A stretch of 64,000 nt of DNA, from positions 145,371,350 through 145,435,349 of the forward strand of contig CM043949.1 of assembly GCA_014529385.2 (NCBI GenBank), given 5' to 3'. This document shows positions 10,993 to 23,860 of this stretch, one piece after another (within the stretch, counting starts at the first letter, position 1; each line of letters starts with the position of its first letter). The position numbers and the translations under genes are program-made. The stretch comes from Adiantum capillus-veneris (Eukaryota > Streptophyta > Polypodiopsida > Polypodiales > Pteridaceae). The notes under the pieces are model-generated. The model saw nothing but the letters and a program-made list of their open reading frames with translations. It ran no database searches and was not told the origin of the DNA.

Positions 10993-13749
10993 ACTTCCCA
11001 ACATAAAGAAAGAGTTGTTCTCAACTCGAAACAATAAAGAAAGGTGATAAATTACCCACCACAAGCTACACCTTTAACTTCTAGGTAATGCTAACTCGTT
11101 CTTCTCTAGCTGGCCATCTTTATAAGGCACAATCCTCATCTCTTATGATATTCTTACCTTTCTCTTTCTCTTTTCTTCCCATCTCCTTGTCAAGAACTTC
11201 TTAGGATTGTCTTTTTTACCGTTTTCGTTGTCTCTTTGCTCATTACCTTACTTTATGGATCAGCGGAAAGAGATGATCTTATTTGTGGCATACCTCATAT
11301 GCAACAAACAAGTAAATTAGTCAGGAGGTATTTTGTGAAGCGGTATGAGCACCTGCTCTTCCCTCGCTTGGGAACTTCAGTAGCTCAAACCAAATTGTGG
11401 ACGTTCTGAGACATAACAAGGGTGACACTTTGGGATCAGGAACACTTTCACAACAATGTCCGCTTGGCTATGGTAATTGAAGCAATGGGTTTGGGTCCTT
11501 GATACGACTTTGTGATGAGGTCGATGTATCATGGGTCCTCCGAGCGAGTCTATTTGCTTGCATAGTTTCTTCCTCATCGAAAGATATATCTTTACCCTCA
11601 CTTTGGTTTACCTCTTAGAGGGCCCTTTAACTTCTCACATTATACTCAAGAGATCAGTGCAACAATTTCACAGTGAATTCTTCTTATTGTTGAAAGGCCT
11701 AATATGCGTCCCACTTGTGATAGTTGCTTTTGTGCTCATGTGATGGATGGGCTTATTGACTTGTAAGAGAGTCCATCTTTGTTGTACTTCTTAGCAAGTT
11801 TGTCATACATTAAGATCTGGTTCTTGTCTTAAATCCTTCTTTCTATGATTTCTCTTGAAAAATACAATTAGATTTGTTTTTAGCTTCCCATGTCTGGTAT
11901 TTTGTAGAATCTTTTGAGAGAAATACAAACGTAGCTAGCTTCGTTACAAAGGATAACTCTAATCTTGTTATTATGTAGCAAAATAGTCATGCTACATTGC
12001 TTGGGTGACACAAACATTCAGTAAGATAGAGCTTGTCGTGGTAATTACATGGGCTAGTGGGGTCCAATTTGAGCACAAAAAGAGGAAGGCTCTCATCAAA
12101 AAGATGAGAAAACTGAGAAGTAAGGCATTCCTAGTCCTCCAAGTAAGTATCTTCAGTGATGATTATGGTCACTCTCTTTTATGCTCATAAATCACTATCA
12201 ACACTGCCTCTTGCAAGCGGTTTTTCGAAAGATAATCTATGCATTTGTCATAATAACAATTGAAGCATTCATTTCTCACTATCAACAGTGCCTCTTGCAA
12301 GCGGTTTTTCGAAAGATAATCGATGCATTTGTCATAATAACAACTGAAGCATGCATTTCTCATGGGAAAATTCAAATACCACTATGTGACATTGTCAATG
12401 GAGAGAGCTAGCATTTCCTTCTTCAATGGGTGAAATGCTCGCAAATAAATGAAGTTATGTCTATCGCATTACATCATAATTTGGCTTGAAAAAAGCTAGA
12501 GCTCTTGTCCCCTTATTATTATTATTATTTTGTAATAATATTATTGAAATCGATAAGTAGGAGTGCCTGATTAAAGAGATATGTTCTAATCAATATTCAA
12601 AGGAAAATTTCATGCTCTAGTGGCTCAAATAATCTCCATCTCAACTAAAAGAAGGTAAGAATTTATGAAGTCATACGTGACATAGAGTTTTAATCACATG
12701 AGAACTAGTGATTGGAGACTGAACAAACCAATGACTCAATGGTGTCAATGATGAAGGGCAATCTACTAAATGACGTTAAGCGTGAATGGGAGCTACTTGA
12801 TTGCAATGAAAAAGTTAACTCAATAGCAATACTATACTCGGTTATTGTCTTCTTAAAATAAGTCTTAGTGATGAGGAAGGGAGAGTCATACATTTTCCTT
12901 GTGATGTGCTTAAATTTTCTTTGTTAAAAGCTGGGAATGCTATCTAAGAGTTTCATGGGTCCTTTCCATTTTTCTTTGGGTTTTAAAATGCTAATGTGAC
13001 CCTTCACTTTTCCATTTCTTAAATTGGAGCTTCTAAGGTTCCAGTGGCCTTGAGCCATAACTTACATGCTTGAAAAATTTCAAGCATTGTCTTGAAGATA
13101 TCTAGAGAATGAACGAGAGGTGGGAGGTGTCAAAATTGACAACAATCAACACAAAAATATGGAGATGAGGATAGAGATTCTCATTGGTGCATGAAATGCA
13201 TTTGGTGACATGTTCCACTACATCAAGATAGTCCCTTGTTGAGTCGGGCTAATCATAAAATAGAAGGGCTCACTTTTTATCCTTCTTGTTTTAGGATCGA
13301 ATTTTAAGTATTTGTTACAACTTACACTAAGGAGTGGTAAGTTTCATCAATGTTTTTCAACGAAAGCTTAGGAACTAGCAGAGGTTTTATAATTTTTGTT
13401 GGTAGTCCATATAACCTTTTATTTTTTGAAACTTTGGTATGGGCCTAGATCTTCTTTTCTCCATAAAATGGGCGTGTGCACGGCTTCGATGAAATCACCA
13501 GTAGAGCACAAAGCCTTTGCATCTTGAGGTTGTGCAAGATGAATTTCCTTGTCAGCATATGGTTGCTAGTGCTCTTGGTGATTTGGTTCTTGGCTATGGA
13601 GAGGCTATGTGTTGCCTTTCATGTTTGTTCTCTTAACATCTATTGCAAATGAAAACACACTATAATCTGTAACACTTCTGTTCATTTGCACTTCCAACAT
13701 GTTTTTGTGAAAAAACATGTGTTTTTGAAATTTTATGTTACTAGCATAC
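10993..13749. other. Gene-poor stretch, nothing firmly recognised
   Basis: Only short frames with no recognisable domain. A plus-strand reading near 12030-12150 is lysine-rich. Base composition and the short broken frames suggest old decayed mobile DNA. Confidence 0.5.
12193..12365. repeat. Tandem duplication, ~85-bp unit
   Basis: Two copies of a unit containing CCTCTTGCAAGCGGTTTTTC, GAAAGATAAT and GCATTTGTCATAATAACAA, starting near 12193 and 12278, with only a few differences. Confidence 0.9.
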
Positions 13750-14540
13750 ATAAAATAGCGAGTCATTACATTCTGTATGAAATCCGTATGAGGGGGGATG
13801 GCTCATTGCGAGAACGTCCGTATCTTGTCCGTATGTAGGGGGGTAGGTTAGCATGTAAGATACCATACATAGGGGGATTTCTCTAATTTTTATGCACGGA
13901 AGTGACATCCACCCATTACCAATAATGAATCCCTCGGGGCCCACGATTGAGGAGATATGCTCAAAATGGTGGACCCGACTTTGTCCACATCATGGACGGC
14001 AGCCCATTTCAAACTTTATCGGTTCCTATTTACACTTGCTTCTCTCTTTCTTGTGTAAAAGGGGACCTCTTCTTGCTTGAAAACCATTCATTACAGAGTG
14101 CGAGGATTAATGTCTAATTGTACTTAGCCATAAACATAAGCCTAAGTCTACACTTGCTCCTTGAGGAAGACTAGCCAATGTTGTAAGAAATCCTTGGAAG
14201 ATCAACTCTAATCAAATTAGGAATTGAGCTTTGTGCATAAATTAAGGCTTGAAGTCTTCCGTCTTCTTCTCTCTCCATCAAAATGGTAAGAGAAGAAGGG
14301 TTTGTCCAGTAACTCCCGAAGGGTTTGTCAAGTAAGATGTGTTTTACTTTGAGATTTTGTGGTTTCTTGTTTTTTTTTTTCTCATCTTTAATCCAGACTA
14401 TATCTCTAACTTTATCTCTTGCTCTAACCAAATCTATCTCTCTCTCCCTTATATTATTGGTTAATCTCTCTCTCCAACTATCTTGCTCCATAGTCACATA
14501 TCTATCTCTAACTACCAGCCATAACTAGATCCTTTTCTAT
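13750..14540 (+). mobile_element. Diverged LTR fragment related to element B
   Basis: Read as reverse complement, this stretch follows the middle of the element B LTR (about 41900-42400). Shared landmarks include TTTGATTAGAGTTGATCTTC, GGCTTATGTTAATGGCTAAG (one difference) and GAAGAAGAGGTCCCCTTTTA. It also shares the block around ATGATGTGG. Element B is on the minus strand, so this copy lies in the opposite direction. No coding region is attached, so it is a solo or truncated LTR. Confidence 0.75.
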
Positions 14541-14796
14541 TTGCTTATATTTTTCCTTATTTGCCTTAAAACCCTACAAATGGAAACAAAATGGTATAGC
14601 TAGAAGTTGAAGAGTTTCTTTAAAAGTGTGCCAAGTATACTTGAGTTAATATAGAGGAATCCACTGAAACATTTGGAGGACTTGTCTTAGTAGATAAAGT
14701 GTTCTGGCCTATTAATGCTCCACTAGAAGCACACCATTTATTAGGTTTCAAATCCATATGTCATGCGGTGATGGGTTGCTAATCAAACAATGTATG

Positions 14797-14995
14797 GTTC
14801 TAGCTTTTGAAAGAATTAACTTTTAATTCTTCTTTGATTCGTTCCTTATCAAAAGGAGAATGAGAATAATAGACCTAAACTCATCATTAATCAACGTTCT
14901 AGCTTTTGACATAATTTTCTTTTAATTCTTCTTTGATTTGTTTCCCATCAAAAGGAGAATGAGAGTAGTAAATCTAAACTTATCATTTAGTCAAT
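14797..14995. repeat. Tandem duplication, ~99-bp unit
   Basis: GTTCTAGCTTTTGA, TTTTAATTCTTCTTTGATT and ATCAAAAGGAGAATGAGA occur twice in the same order, starting near 14797 and 14896. The rest of 14541-15200 holds nothing recognisable. Confidence 0.9.
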
Positions 14996-16556
14996 GTTAT
15001 AGATGTGCCATAACTCACCACAATATACATTAAGCTACGAAAAACAAAACACAAGCTCAAATTTATACTCAAGGCATATGAAAAATTCAAGAATTGATTT
15101 AAGCCAAAATATCATTTCTCAGGATATTATCTTGTTGCATACTTGTTACCATCTTTTGACACAAGATCATATTTGACCTGATCATGATAAAGACAACAAT
15201 AAAGTGTGGATGCTCTTGGAAGGTTCACCTCCCGGTAGAATGGTTTTAGAGCAAGCCTTTTTAAGATTTGTAGCATTTTCTCTGATGATTTTGCCTTCCT
15301 CACCTTGCATAAGCATTTTGATCACACTCTCAATCTCATCTTGCATAACAAGCCCGCGCTTATTATCCTTCTTGAACCTTAGTCCAATCTTCCACTCCTC
15401 GACTACATATTTTGCAATGAAAAACTAGTCACTGCAGTAGGGCAAGCAAAGCAAGGGTACAGCCAAGGAAATCGCCTCCACAGTAGAGTTCCATCCACAA
15501 TGTGTGAGGAATCCACCAATTGAAGGATGTGACAGTACTTGAACTTGAGGGGCCCAATCCACAAAGATGCCTTTACCTTGTGTCTTGGACGTAAGTTCGG
15601 CATGATCAATGGTAGAAGGGCTATTTTGTACAAGCCCGGGACGGAATACCCAAAGGAAGCGTTGAGTAGTAGAAAGAAGCCCATATAAAATTTCTTCAAA
15701 CTGAGCATGTGAAAGGAGGGCAACACTACCAAAAGAGATAAAAAGAACTGAACTGGAAGGTTGTTGATCAAGCCAAAGCATGCAAGCTTTATCTTCCTTC
15801 CAAAAGCTTGTAGTGTTGCTCTCTTCAAGTGGCTCAACAAGAGGACCTATGCCATACAGAGGGATATTCTCATGTGTTGACATCGTCTTAAAAGCAAGCC
15901 CCTCCAAGTCATAGAAGCTATTGACTACAATGGAGTGGGCCTTTTTGTAGCAGTGTTCCAATTCACAAGTTAAGAACTTAAACATGTATTGAGTGTCGTC
16001 CGTCACGTGCCGAAAATGTGGTAGATCATGGTTTTGGATGACAGAAGGGAGCCCTTCTAAGCCCGTGGCAAACGCTTCACATGTTGCTTTTGTTTCATTC
16101 ACAACTTCTAGCGCTGCATATGTACATATATAACACCATGAGATAGAGCTCGTGTATATACATTTAAACATTTTAGCATTTTTTATACTTATGGACTGCC
16201 TTTGCATGCGAAGCCTTCAAATCCTCTTTGTTTCTTAATTGTTGAACGGGTGCTTTCATTTAAGATCCTCAGATGATTTGCTTTTCATTTTTATGTATCA
16301 GAATGCCACTGTAGGTCCTCACTTTGTTTTGCTTTAGAATGCCACCATGACCCTTGACCTTGTCAAATTATCTCAGTTTATGGACCTTATTAACTGAAAC
16401 TTTTCTTTTTCAATTGGAAAAGTTTTAGTGAATAGTCACAAATGACCACACAAGACAATGGCAAAGTGGGCATGGTCCTCAAGCCATGGCCCCCTCTTAA
16501 AAACTAAGAGAGTTCAGTCTCTTTCAACATACCCACTTCGAGCATGGTACATACAT

Positions 16557-16557
16557 T

Positions 16558-16612
<55 letters not shown>
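16557..16612. repeat. TG/GA microsatellite in the UGT intron
   Basis: (TG)n passes directly into (GA)n between the two exons of the glycosyltransferase pseudogene. Confidence 0.95.
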
Positions 16613-16616
<4 letters not shown>

Positions 16617-16771
16617 TTTTTTTATACTTGTGGATCGACTTGTGAGAATTGTTTTTAGAAGAAAAAAACTCTTTGTTTCTTAGTTTGTAAATAGGTTCAC
16701 AATTTGATGTTTTCACGTTGATCTGTATCAAAAAAATTGTTTTGTTTTAGGAAACAAAATAAAGCAGAAAA

Positions 16772-16866
16772 AGATGTTTACAAATCTGTTCAAATCTCAT
16801 AAGCATGTACCTTCAGAGACGCCAAAGACTTCAGATCTGTTAAAATCTCATAAGAATGTACCTTTG
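16772..16866. repeat. Tandem duplication spanning the UGT splice donor
   Basis: AAATCTCATAAGCATGTACC and AAATCTCATAAGAATGTACC lie about 52 bp apart. On the minus strand each carries AAGGTACAT, so the probable 5' splice donor of exon 1 is present twice. Confidence 0.85.
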
Positions 16867-17636
16867 CAGACCTTCCATGAAGTAGTGGGAGAGCAGGAGC
16901 ATGCTTTGGCTAGAAGGGTAGAGCGCAATTCTGGGAAGATTGAAAGAGTCAGCCAAAGGTTGGGTGGGGGCGGTCATGCAGATGTCGGAGATGATGCACG
17001 TTACGGGCGGGCCAGAGCGGTTGAGCTGCAGGAGCAGGCGCTCCAGGTGCGGAGCGATGCTCTTCTGCGCCTCGAAGAAGTCCTCGGACGACAGACCAAA
17101 GCCGCGGCTCAGGTCCAGCCCTTCCACGGGCACGTGGGCGCTCCTGATCTTACTATTCTCCTTATAGCTCATGCCTCCCTGATCTGCGCCGTCATCTGCT
17201 GGCTGCTGCTCTACGCCACCATTTGCGTCCTCTTGCTGCTGCTTCAGCTCTTCAAGTCTATAGTGCACAGATCCACGTTCACGAACGTGACGATGACGCC
17301 CTCCTTGGCCAGCATCCTGCAAAAGCGCATCATGGGATTGATGTGACCCTGTGCCGGCAACGGCACCGCCATTCCATGATGCTGCTTGCTCGCCATTTCA
17401 GAACCCCCTTCCGGCCTATAGTTATTAGCTCGCTACTACAGTTTTTGCTCTTAATGAATCTCGACCACTTGCCCCTAGCCTAAATGATCGCTCTGCCCAC
17501 GAGCCCTCCTTTATTGGCACTGCCGTTAAGGCAGTGTCTAAGGGGAGGAAATTTGTCCCCATGGCCATAGGAGCTTTGGCCAATGACGATTTGTCATGGA
17601 GGGTTTTTTCTTAAGGTGGACAACTTGCTATTTTAG

Positions 17637-17770
17637 TTGGGGCTTGTGGGCGTCAAGATTGAGAATTGCGGTTTCTGTACTGTTTTCGCTCGGTGCTATT
17701 TCGGTTGGGGCTTGTGGGCGTCAAGATTGAGAGTTGCGGTTTCTGCACTGTTTTCGTTCAGCATCCCATA
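17637..17770. repeat. Tandem duplication, 68-bp unit
   Basis: TTGGGGCTTGTGGGCGTCAA followed by GATTGAGAATTGCGGTTTCT occurs at 17637 and again at 17705 with a few differences. A CT microsatellite follows at 17801-17838. Confidence 0.95.
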
Positions 17771-17798
17771 GCAAAAGGTGTTCTCAACTGTCGTGGGT

Positions 17799-17840
<42 letters not shown>

Positions 17841-17880
17841 CTATGGGTAGTGCCCTCGTCTACTTTAGAAGACCTTGTTT

Positions 17881-17915
17881 ATACTAGTATGTAAACCCGT
17901 CTTCTAGAAGACGGG
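17881..17915. repeat. Two adjacent perfect palindromes
   Basis: ATACTAGTAT (17881-17890) and CCCGTCTTCTAGAAGACGGG (17896-17915) are each perfectly self-complementary and five bases apart. The shape recalls terminal hairpins of Helitron-like or foldback elements. No element body was identified. Confidence 0.8.
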
Positions 17916-18789
17916 ACGGAAGAAGAAACATTAATTGAAGATAATATATGAAATTTTGGTTAAGTAAATAGTTTTGTTGGGCTTTCAAAAGCAGGACATA
18001 CATAGAGCACTACTAAAAGAAATTCATTTTTGAACATCTCTCAAGTATAGGCTAAGTGTCAAGATGAATTGCTCATGTATATTCAAGTTCTGCATAACGC
18101 CATGCATTCTACTTGCAAGTAATATAGGTGATTGTTTCTTGAGGCATATGATTGGTTTATGCTTCATATCTCTGTCGAGCATTCTTTCTAATATGAGCAT
18201 GACAATATCTGTTGTTCATCTGCTATTAACATGGATTTAAATCAGCATGAAATTCATGAACTTTCTTTTTATGCTAAATAATATCCAAGCGTCCTCGGCT
18301 CTACTACTCCGACTCCCTCGTATATGGTCACATATTATTCATACTCCACAGATTATTAGCACGCTCTTTCAAGGAAGTTGGACCCACGTCTCCGATCGTA
18401 GGGACAATCTCGTACCACTATGCTCCCCCTAGTGGTTCAATTCTGACTCTTCTCACATGCCACCTTCCTCAACTACACCCACACCGGACCACCTCAAGCA
18501 TCGCCTGGATCAAGGATCTTCCCTTTGCAAAGAACTCAAGCAAGTGGTGAGGTAAGCTCAAGCAACCTTTTGCCAGCAATTCCCAACCGACGGCACTAGC
18601 TTTATTTGGCCCGGGATGAAGCGGGGACATCGCATATGGGCATGAAGTAGGTGCATCCTCTAGCTCTAGCTTCTGACAGGGATGCCAATAGGCATCTTCC
18701 ACACCAGCAAGCGTTGATGATAGCGTTCGTAGGTCGAGGACTCCTTTTCCCGCATGCGGAGAAGGCAACCCGCCAAACCATCTATCTAC

Positions 18790-18830
<41 letters not shown>

Positions 18831-19725
18831 CCCTCAATGGTTTGCATAAGCAGTCGAATGGTGTTATGTAGAGTCATTGCGGACAATAAATAGGAAATAC
18901 AAAAAAAATCAATGATTTGGTAATGGAGACAAAAAATTCCTTGATGTATGGGTGACACAAAAAAAGAAGCAAAAACGTCAGCCACACCCTTATCTCATAA
19001 GCGGCTCTTTGATCTCTCGTCAGTCATCACTAATGTGCATTTGTTTGCTTTGTTTTGAGGATGTGTTCGTGGCCCTGGCCCCTTTCAATGGCTCTAATGT
19101 GGAAATTTGTAGCTTTTTGGTTGTTGCTTTTCATCTACACTTGCCCCATGTCCGCTTTAGTAGCATTTGTAGCAAGGTTCAATAGAGACAATGCATATCA
19201 CCATGACCTCTTTTTTTGTGCAAGTTTCTCCTGGTAACCCAATTATCTTTCGTGACATTTGTAATGAAACGGCACTTGACAGAGATATATTTGACTATCC
19301 ACGATGCCCAAGTACTTGTAAGGCAATCTACAATATTTACGTGGGTACACATGTATAAAAGAATGCACATACCAAATGAGGGTGCATCTTGCCACATATA
19401 TGCACATATGAGTTTAATGTATAAAGGACGTTGGTTATATATATATATATATGCCTGTGTGCATGTAGTACTGGTATATATAATTGTTGAGGCAAATACA
19501 CTTTTGATCAAAGACCAATATTTACTTGATCTAAGATTTTCCTTTTCATGGTCAAATTGCATCATGCCATATATCTTGTGGCAGTATGGAACCTGTCCTT
19601 TTGTTTTGAAGATCTTTGGTTCAAATATTTATTCATTGGGCTGTCTGCCTCAGATTATAAATGAACATGATATAGTAAAAACTCCGGAGAGCTAGCCAAC
19701 CTCAACCACTGTGTGTGTATGTGTG

Positions 19726-19756
<31 letters not shown>

Positions 19757-20049
19757 TTCAACACACTCAGATGAAGTGGGAATATGAAAGGAGGGAATGA
19801 TGAAGAAGCAAGAAAGAATGGTGGTATATTCAAGAGGAGCGAAATGGGCAAGCAGAACTTGTGAAGGCATTGGTGGATGGCTGGACTGGATCATGTGTTT
19901 TAGAATGAGCCTCAACTCCCTCGAGAGTAGTTTCGGACGTTGTCGATGGTAAGGAAGGTGTTCATGGCATGAGCGTGGCCTTGGGAACTTGGGAAATCTT
20001 CTCCTTAGCAGAGCGAATTACTTTGCAGAATGTTGCTTGCAGTAACAGT

Positions 20050-20122
<73 letters not shown>

Positions 20123-20656
20123 ATCATGAATCTTTTTACTCGATATTTTTGTGCAGGTTTCTTGCTAAACAACAGAGTGCATGTATCTTTGCATATCTCA
20201 CGCGACAGTTGATATCATCTTCGCAACCGTCTTTTAAAAAAATTAACATGTGTATTTTTATGTGAAGCTCCCATGTGGCACTTTCTCGAGAGCCCTCTCT
20301 CCATTATATAATGTAGACGGTACACCCTTGCTTCTCTTCATAGTAAATGACATTACAAATCTGCGAAATCTGTAGCAAACAAATGGACTCTCCACAGACA
20401 CTTTTTCCACTTCAAGAAGGAAAGGACAATGACTCCGGACAAATCAAGAAAAGGAAACATACTTTCTCCTAAGGCACATACCCGAGGACTATATCACACA
20501 TGGTAAGAATGGAAGGAGTGTGTTTTATTTGCGAGCTTTCAGCTCGAGCTTTTGCAATCAAAACCAATTTTGTGAGCTTTTTGATTTTAGATTTAGAGCC
20601 TTTTCTAACGACACAAAAAATTAATCCAAACAAAGACATCATAATATTATACACGA
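17916..20656. other. Gene-poor stretch with microsatellites
   Basis: Contains GA runs at 18791-18828 and 20050-20114, AT at 19437-19452 and GT plus poly-T at 19710-19758. Open frames here are repeat-derived or lack any recognisable domain. The last ~150 bp may be a terminal part of the Mutator-like element that continues at 33286. Confidence 0.6.
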
Positions 20657-21868
20657 TGATGGAGCAAAAGATGTCGTGCGCACACTCACACACCCAGAAA
20701 ATTCAACGCAGCACAAGGAATTTACTTAAATTCCTCACCTCACTCACTACCACTCAAAAGATTCCTGAAAACTCTACCCACAAGCTCAATTCAAACTCCA
20801 AACGCCGCGACCTACAAGCCCTTGCCTGCCCACCGCAGACACTACAAGGTGAGTCGAGGTGATCAACACTTGAAATCACGCTTGATGGTGACCAAAATAT
20901 AAAAGAAAAACCATCAAAAAACCAAAAACTCCAGCCACAAGAGCCCACTCTCAAACCATTGCACAAGCTTCACCAAACTCCACTCTATTGGACTCTTTGG
21001 AGTAGCGCCAACCCTAATGGCACCGATACAGGGTCGCATAGTCTTGTAGAAAGCCGCAACTTCTTCCCTCAATTCCTTGCACACACACATCCATGGAAAC
21101 CTCAGAACTTCCATAGACTCTCCCAAGTGCAAAATTGAAGAGAGAAATCTCTCATTCACTCCTCCACACACTCGAAAACAGGATGCAAACGCAACGGGAC
21201 TGCACTAGACCACCTGTAGGAACCTTGCTCCCTCCCACACACAGAGGGGTGAAAGTGTTGATATTTCTCTTCAAAAGTCCTCCCTGAGCTGGAACACGCA
21301 CTCCACTGTGAGTGATGTGGCAATTTGAAGCAATTTCACACTTTTGGCCCAGTTTTGGCCAGTTTTGACCTCTTGCAGGAATTTTTCGTTGGAACAACCC
21401 CAAACGGACTCCAAAATTCACCAAATTTTGCACGCTTGATCCTCGATACCCAAAGCGCATTTACACATCCCCACATTCCATTTTTGACCACTTCTAGGGC
21501 GATGCACGTATCACCGCAGATCAAGCGCCGCAAATAGACAGTTACCGCATGTGTCAAACTTCTCGAGCGGGATGAGAGTACCCACACTTGTCACTTGCAT
21601 TATTTACATTCTAGAAAGCTCAAACACATTATCTAGAGACAAAATAAGCCACCTAGAACCATATCCAAGGCCCCGATACCCTATCCATGCATGTACATAT
21701 GCTCGACTACCGACACGCAAGCATACATATTTACAATGTGCACACGTTGCACCTTTTTTCGAACTTGAAACCACTTTTCAAAGCTCCCAAATGCATGTAT
21801 TTACATCTTTTTGTACATATGACCATGCATATAAATGCTACTTTGTACACACCAAAAGCGGTCTATCA
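20657..21868 (-). repeat. Element A 3' LTR
   Basis: 1,212 bp, TG...CA on the plus strand. Read in the element's direction it begins TGATAGACCGC, preceded by the purine tract AGAGGGTGGGCAATGA at 21869-21884. Confidence 0.9.
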
Positions 21869-22077
21869 TCATTGCCCACCCTCTAGGTAGAGCATTTATG
21901 CTCAACCAAGAGACTATTTGCATCTGGAACCACATCCCTTGCAAAATATTTCTTCAGTCTATAACCATTTACTCTGTAGCACAAACGTTCACCAGACAAT
22001 TTTTACAACTCATAGGTGCCATTAGAAAATACATGCTTTACTCTGTATGGACCCAACCATTTGTCCCTCAATTTCTT

Positions 22078-23711
22078 CTAAAAAGTAAAATCCAAGCGAG
22101 AATCATACTTCATCACCGAATCTCCTTCCTGGATCTCTTTCTCTGGCAGCCTCTTATTCATTTTCTCCATCCTTGTCTCTGCTTGTTGAAGATAATAATC
22201 ACTGGCTTTCTCTCTATTCATTCGCAGCAACTCTAGAGAAAGAATTCTTTCTTGTAGCTTGTCACTATGCTCACCTTGCATTTTGCACAAAAACTTCAAG
22301 GCATCCAACTGTTCATATGGTGTAAACTGTGTTGACACTCTATACGCAGTTCTATAAGCCCACAAGCACTTTTCCAAGTCCAAGTCCCACTCTTTAGGAT
22401 GCTCTCTAGCATACTTTGATAGCATCTTCACAATTTGACCATTGCAATTCTCAACCAACCCATTGCATTGTGGGTAGTAAGGAGAAGAATGCCTATGCTG
22501 AATTTTCAATTTCTCCATGAGAGCAGCAACAAGTTTTCCCCTAAATCCTGGTCCACGATTAGAAATAATAATCATGCATAGGAGCTCCAAACCTGCAACA
22601 CACCTGTTCATATAAAAAAGAGGCCACTCTTTCTGCTGTTACATCTTTTACTGCTCTTGCCTCCACCCATTTTGTCAAATAGTCCACAGCCACAAGGATA
22701 TACCTTTTACCACTGTTGGTCCTTGGAATTGGACATACAACATCTACTCCCCATTTTGCAAATGCATCAAAAGAAAAACATGACAAGTACCTGAGATTAT
22801 GCACAAATGATGCCAAATCCTTTGTGTTGCTGGGAGAATCTATAAGCAATAAAGCCTTAACTTTCTTTGGGTCAGCTTCTATTCCATTTTGGGAAACCAC
22901 ATGTCCTAGCAAATGGACTCTGGCATGAGCAAACTTACACTTCTTTGGGTTGAGTTGCCTACCCTCTTGTTGAAGCCTTTCAAAACTCAACCTCAACTTC
23001 TCCAAATGTGTGACCCTTGAGCTATAACACCCAATGTCATCCATGAAAACGCAAATGAACTTACCCAAGTAGGGACCAAACACTCTATTCATCCATCCTT
23101 GGAAGGTAGCATATGCATTAACCAGCCCAAAAGGCATTCTATTGTAGAAAAAACAACCCCAAGGAGTAATGAAGGTCGTCTTCAATCGATCTTCAATCGC
23201 TATCAAGATCTGAAAGTAGCCAGAAAATCCATCCATGATTGAGTAACGTTCATGACCTGCAACCTGATTGAGGATTTCATCTAGAAAGGGTAGTGGATAA
23301 TGATTCCTTTTTGTGGCAGCATTCAAAGGTTTGAAATCGACACATATCCTAAATCTTCCGTTCTTCTTGGGCACAATAACAACTGGAGAGACCCATTCGG
23401 ACTCCTCCACTCGAAAGATGAAATCTGCTTCGAAAAGCTTCGTCACCTCTTCATGAAGTTCCTTCTCATGAATGACCCCCAACCTCCTAAGCTTTTGAAC
23501 CTTTGGCTTGGCACCTTCTTTTACATTGATTCTATGCTTGACTTCTTTAGCTCCTTGCAACTCTGTATATTCAGTGGCGAATAGCTATGGAAACTCTGTA
23601 AACATGTCTTCATACTCCTTTTTTCTTTTTTTGTCAAGTCCTCCCCTAGCATGCTCCTTACATTCACTTTGGCAGGCTCTACAATTGCTTTTGGACTATC
23701 CTTCTCCTCCT
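22078..23711 (-). pseudogene. Element A pol: reverse transcriptase joined to integrase, RNase H missing
   Basis: The minus frame 23560-22559 (333 codons) encodes a Ty3/gypsy reverse transcriptase. It has SPVVIVPKKNGRFRICVDFK near residue 58, a catalytic Asp near 110 and FMDD at about 172-175. Near residue 258 the RT connection region passes in frame straight into the integrase core (KWGVDVVCP, YLTKWVEA). The RNase H domain and the integrase zinc finger are therefore absent. A frameshift near 22600 leads to 22611-22078, which holds the rest of the core (YYPQCNGLVENCNG) and the C-terminal part. The second catalytic Asp of integrase reads SNRGPGF instead of the expected SDNGPGF. Upstream, 23711 is the exact site where the CACTA element split the frame. 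Confidence 0.85.
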
Positions 23712-23860
23712 CACTACAACAAAAACAGGTGTTATCGACGTATATATCGATGCTGCCCCTCGTTATGCGCGTCGCTATACGCGTCACTGTGAAACCAGTC
23801 GCGACGCGGATAGCGACGCTCATAGCGACGGGCATAGCGACGACCATAGCAGAAAATTTT
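23712..23860. repeat. CACTA left terminal and subterminal repeats
   Basis: After the terminal CACTACAACA come repeated short motifs of the form ATAGCGACG and GTCGCTAT in both orientations. These are the kind of sites bound by the smaller CACTA protein in known systems. Confidence 0.8.

Larger units (their letters stand above)
15203..17396 (-). pseudogene. Family-1 UDP-glycosyltransferase pseudogene (two exons)
   Basis: The start is ATG at 17396-17394, because it gives a normal UGT opening with PAQGHINPMM (the catalytic His region) and TFVNVD. The frame then breaks near 17270. A second frame continues through FFEAQKSIAPHLERLLLQLN and GPPVTCIISD to a splice donor near 16862. A second exon from about 16113 carries the linker, VLFISFGSVALLSHAQFEEI, and the PSPG box with WAPQVQVLSHPSIGGFLTHC and GWNSTVEAIS. 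The last PSPG residue, normally Gln, is a TAG stop at 15427-15425. The frame beyond it still encodes the usual C-terminal helix region to about 15203. An active enzyme would transfer sugar from UDP-sugar to small acceptors in the cytosol. The frameshift and nonsense codon make this copy non-functional. Exon 1 is more GC-rich than its surroundings. Confidence 0.85.

Noticed and set aside
16774-17346. 190-codon plus-strand frame with an apparent transmembrane stretch
   Set aside because: It is the antisense of UGT exon 1, whose minus-strand reading carries recognisable UGT motifs.
17517-17536. CACTGCC-GTTAA-GGCAGTG hairpin as a terminator
   Set aside because: A bacterial-type terminator has no meaning here, and a 7-bp stem is expected by chance.
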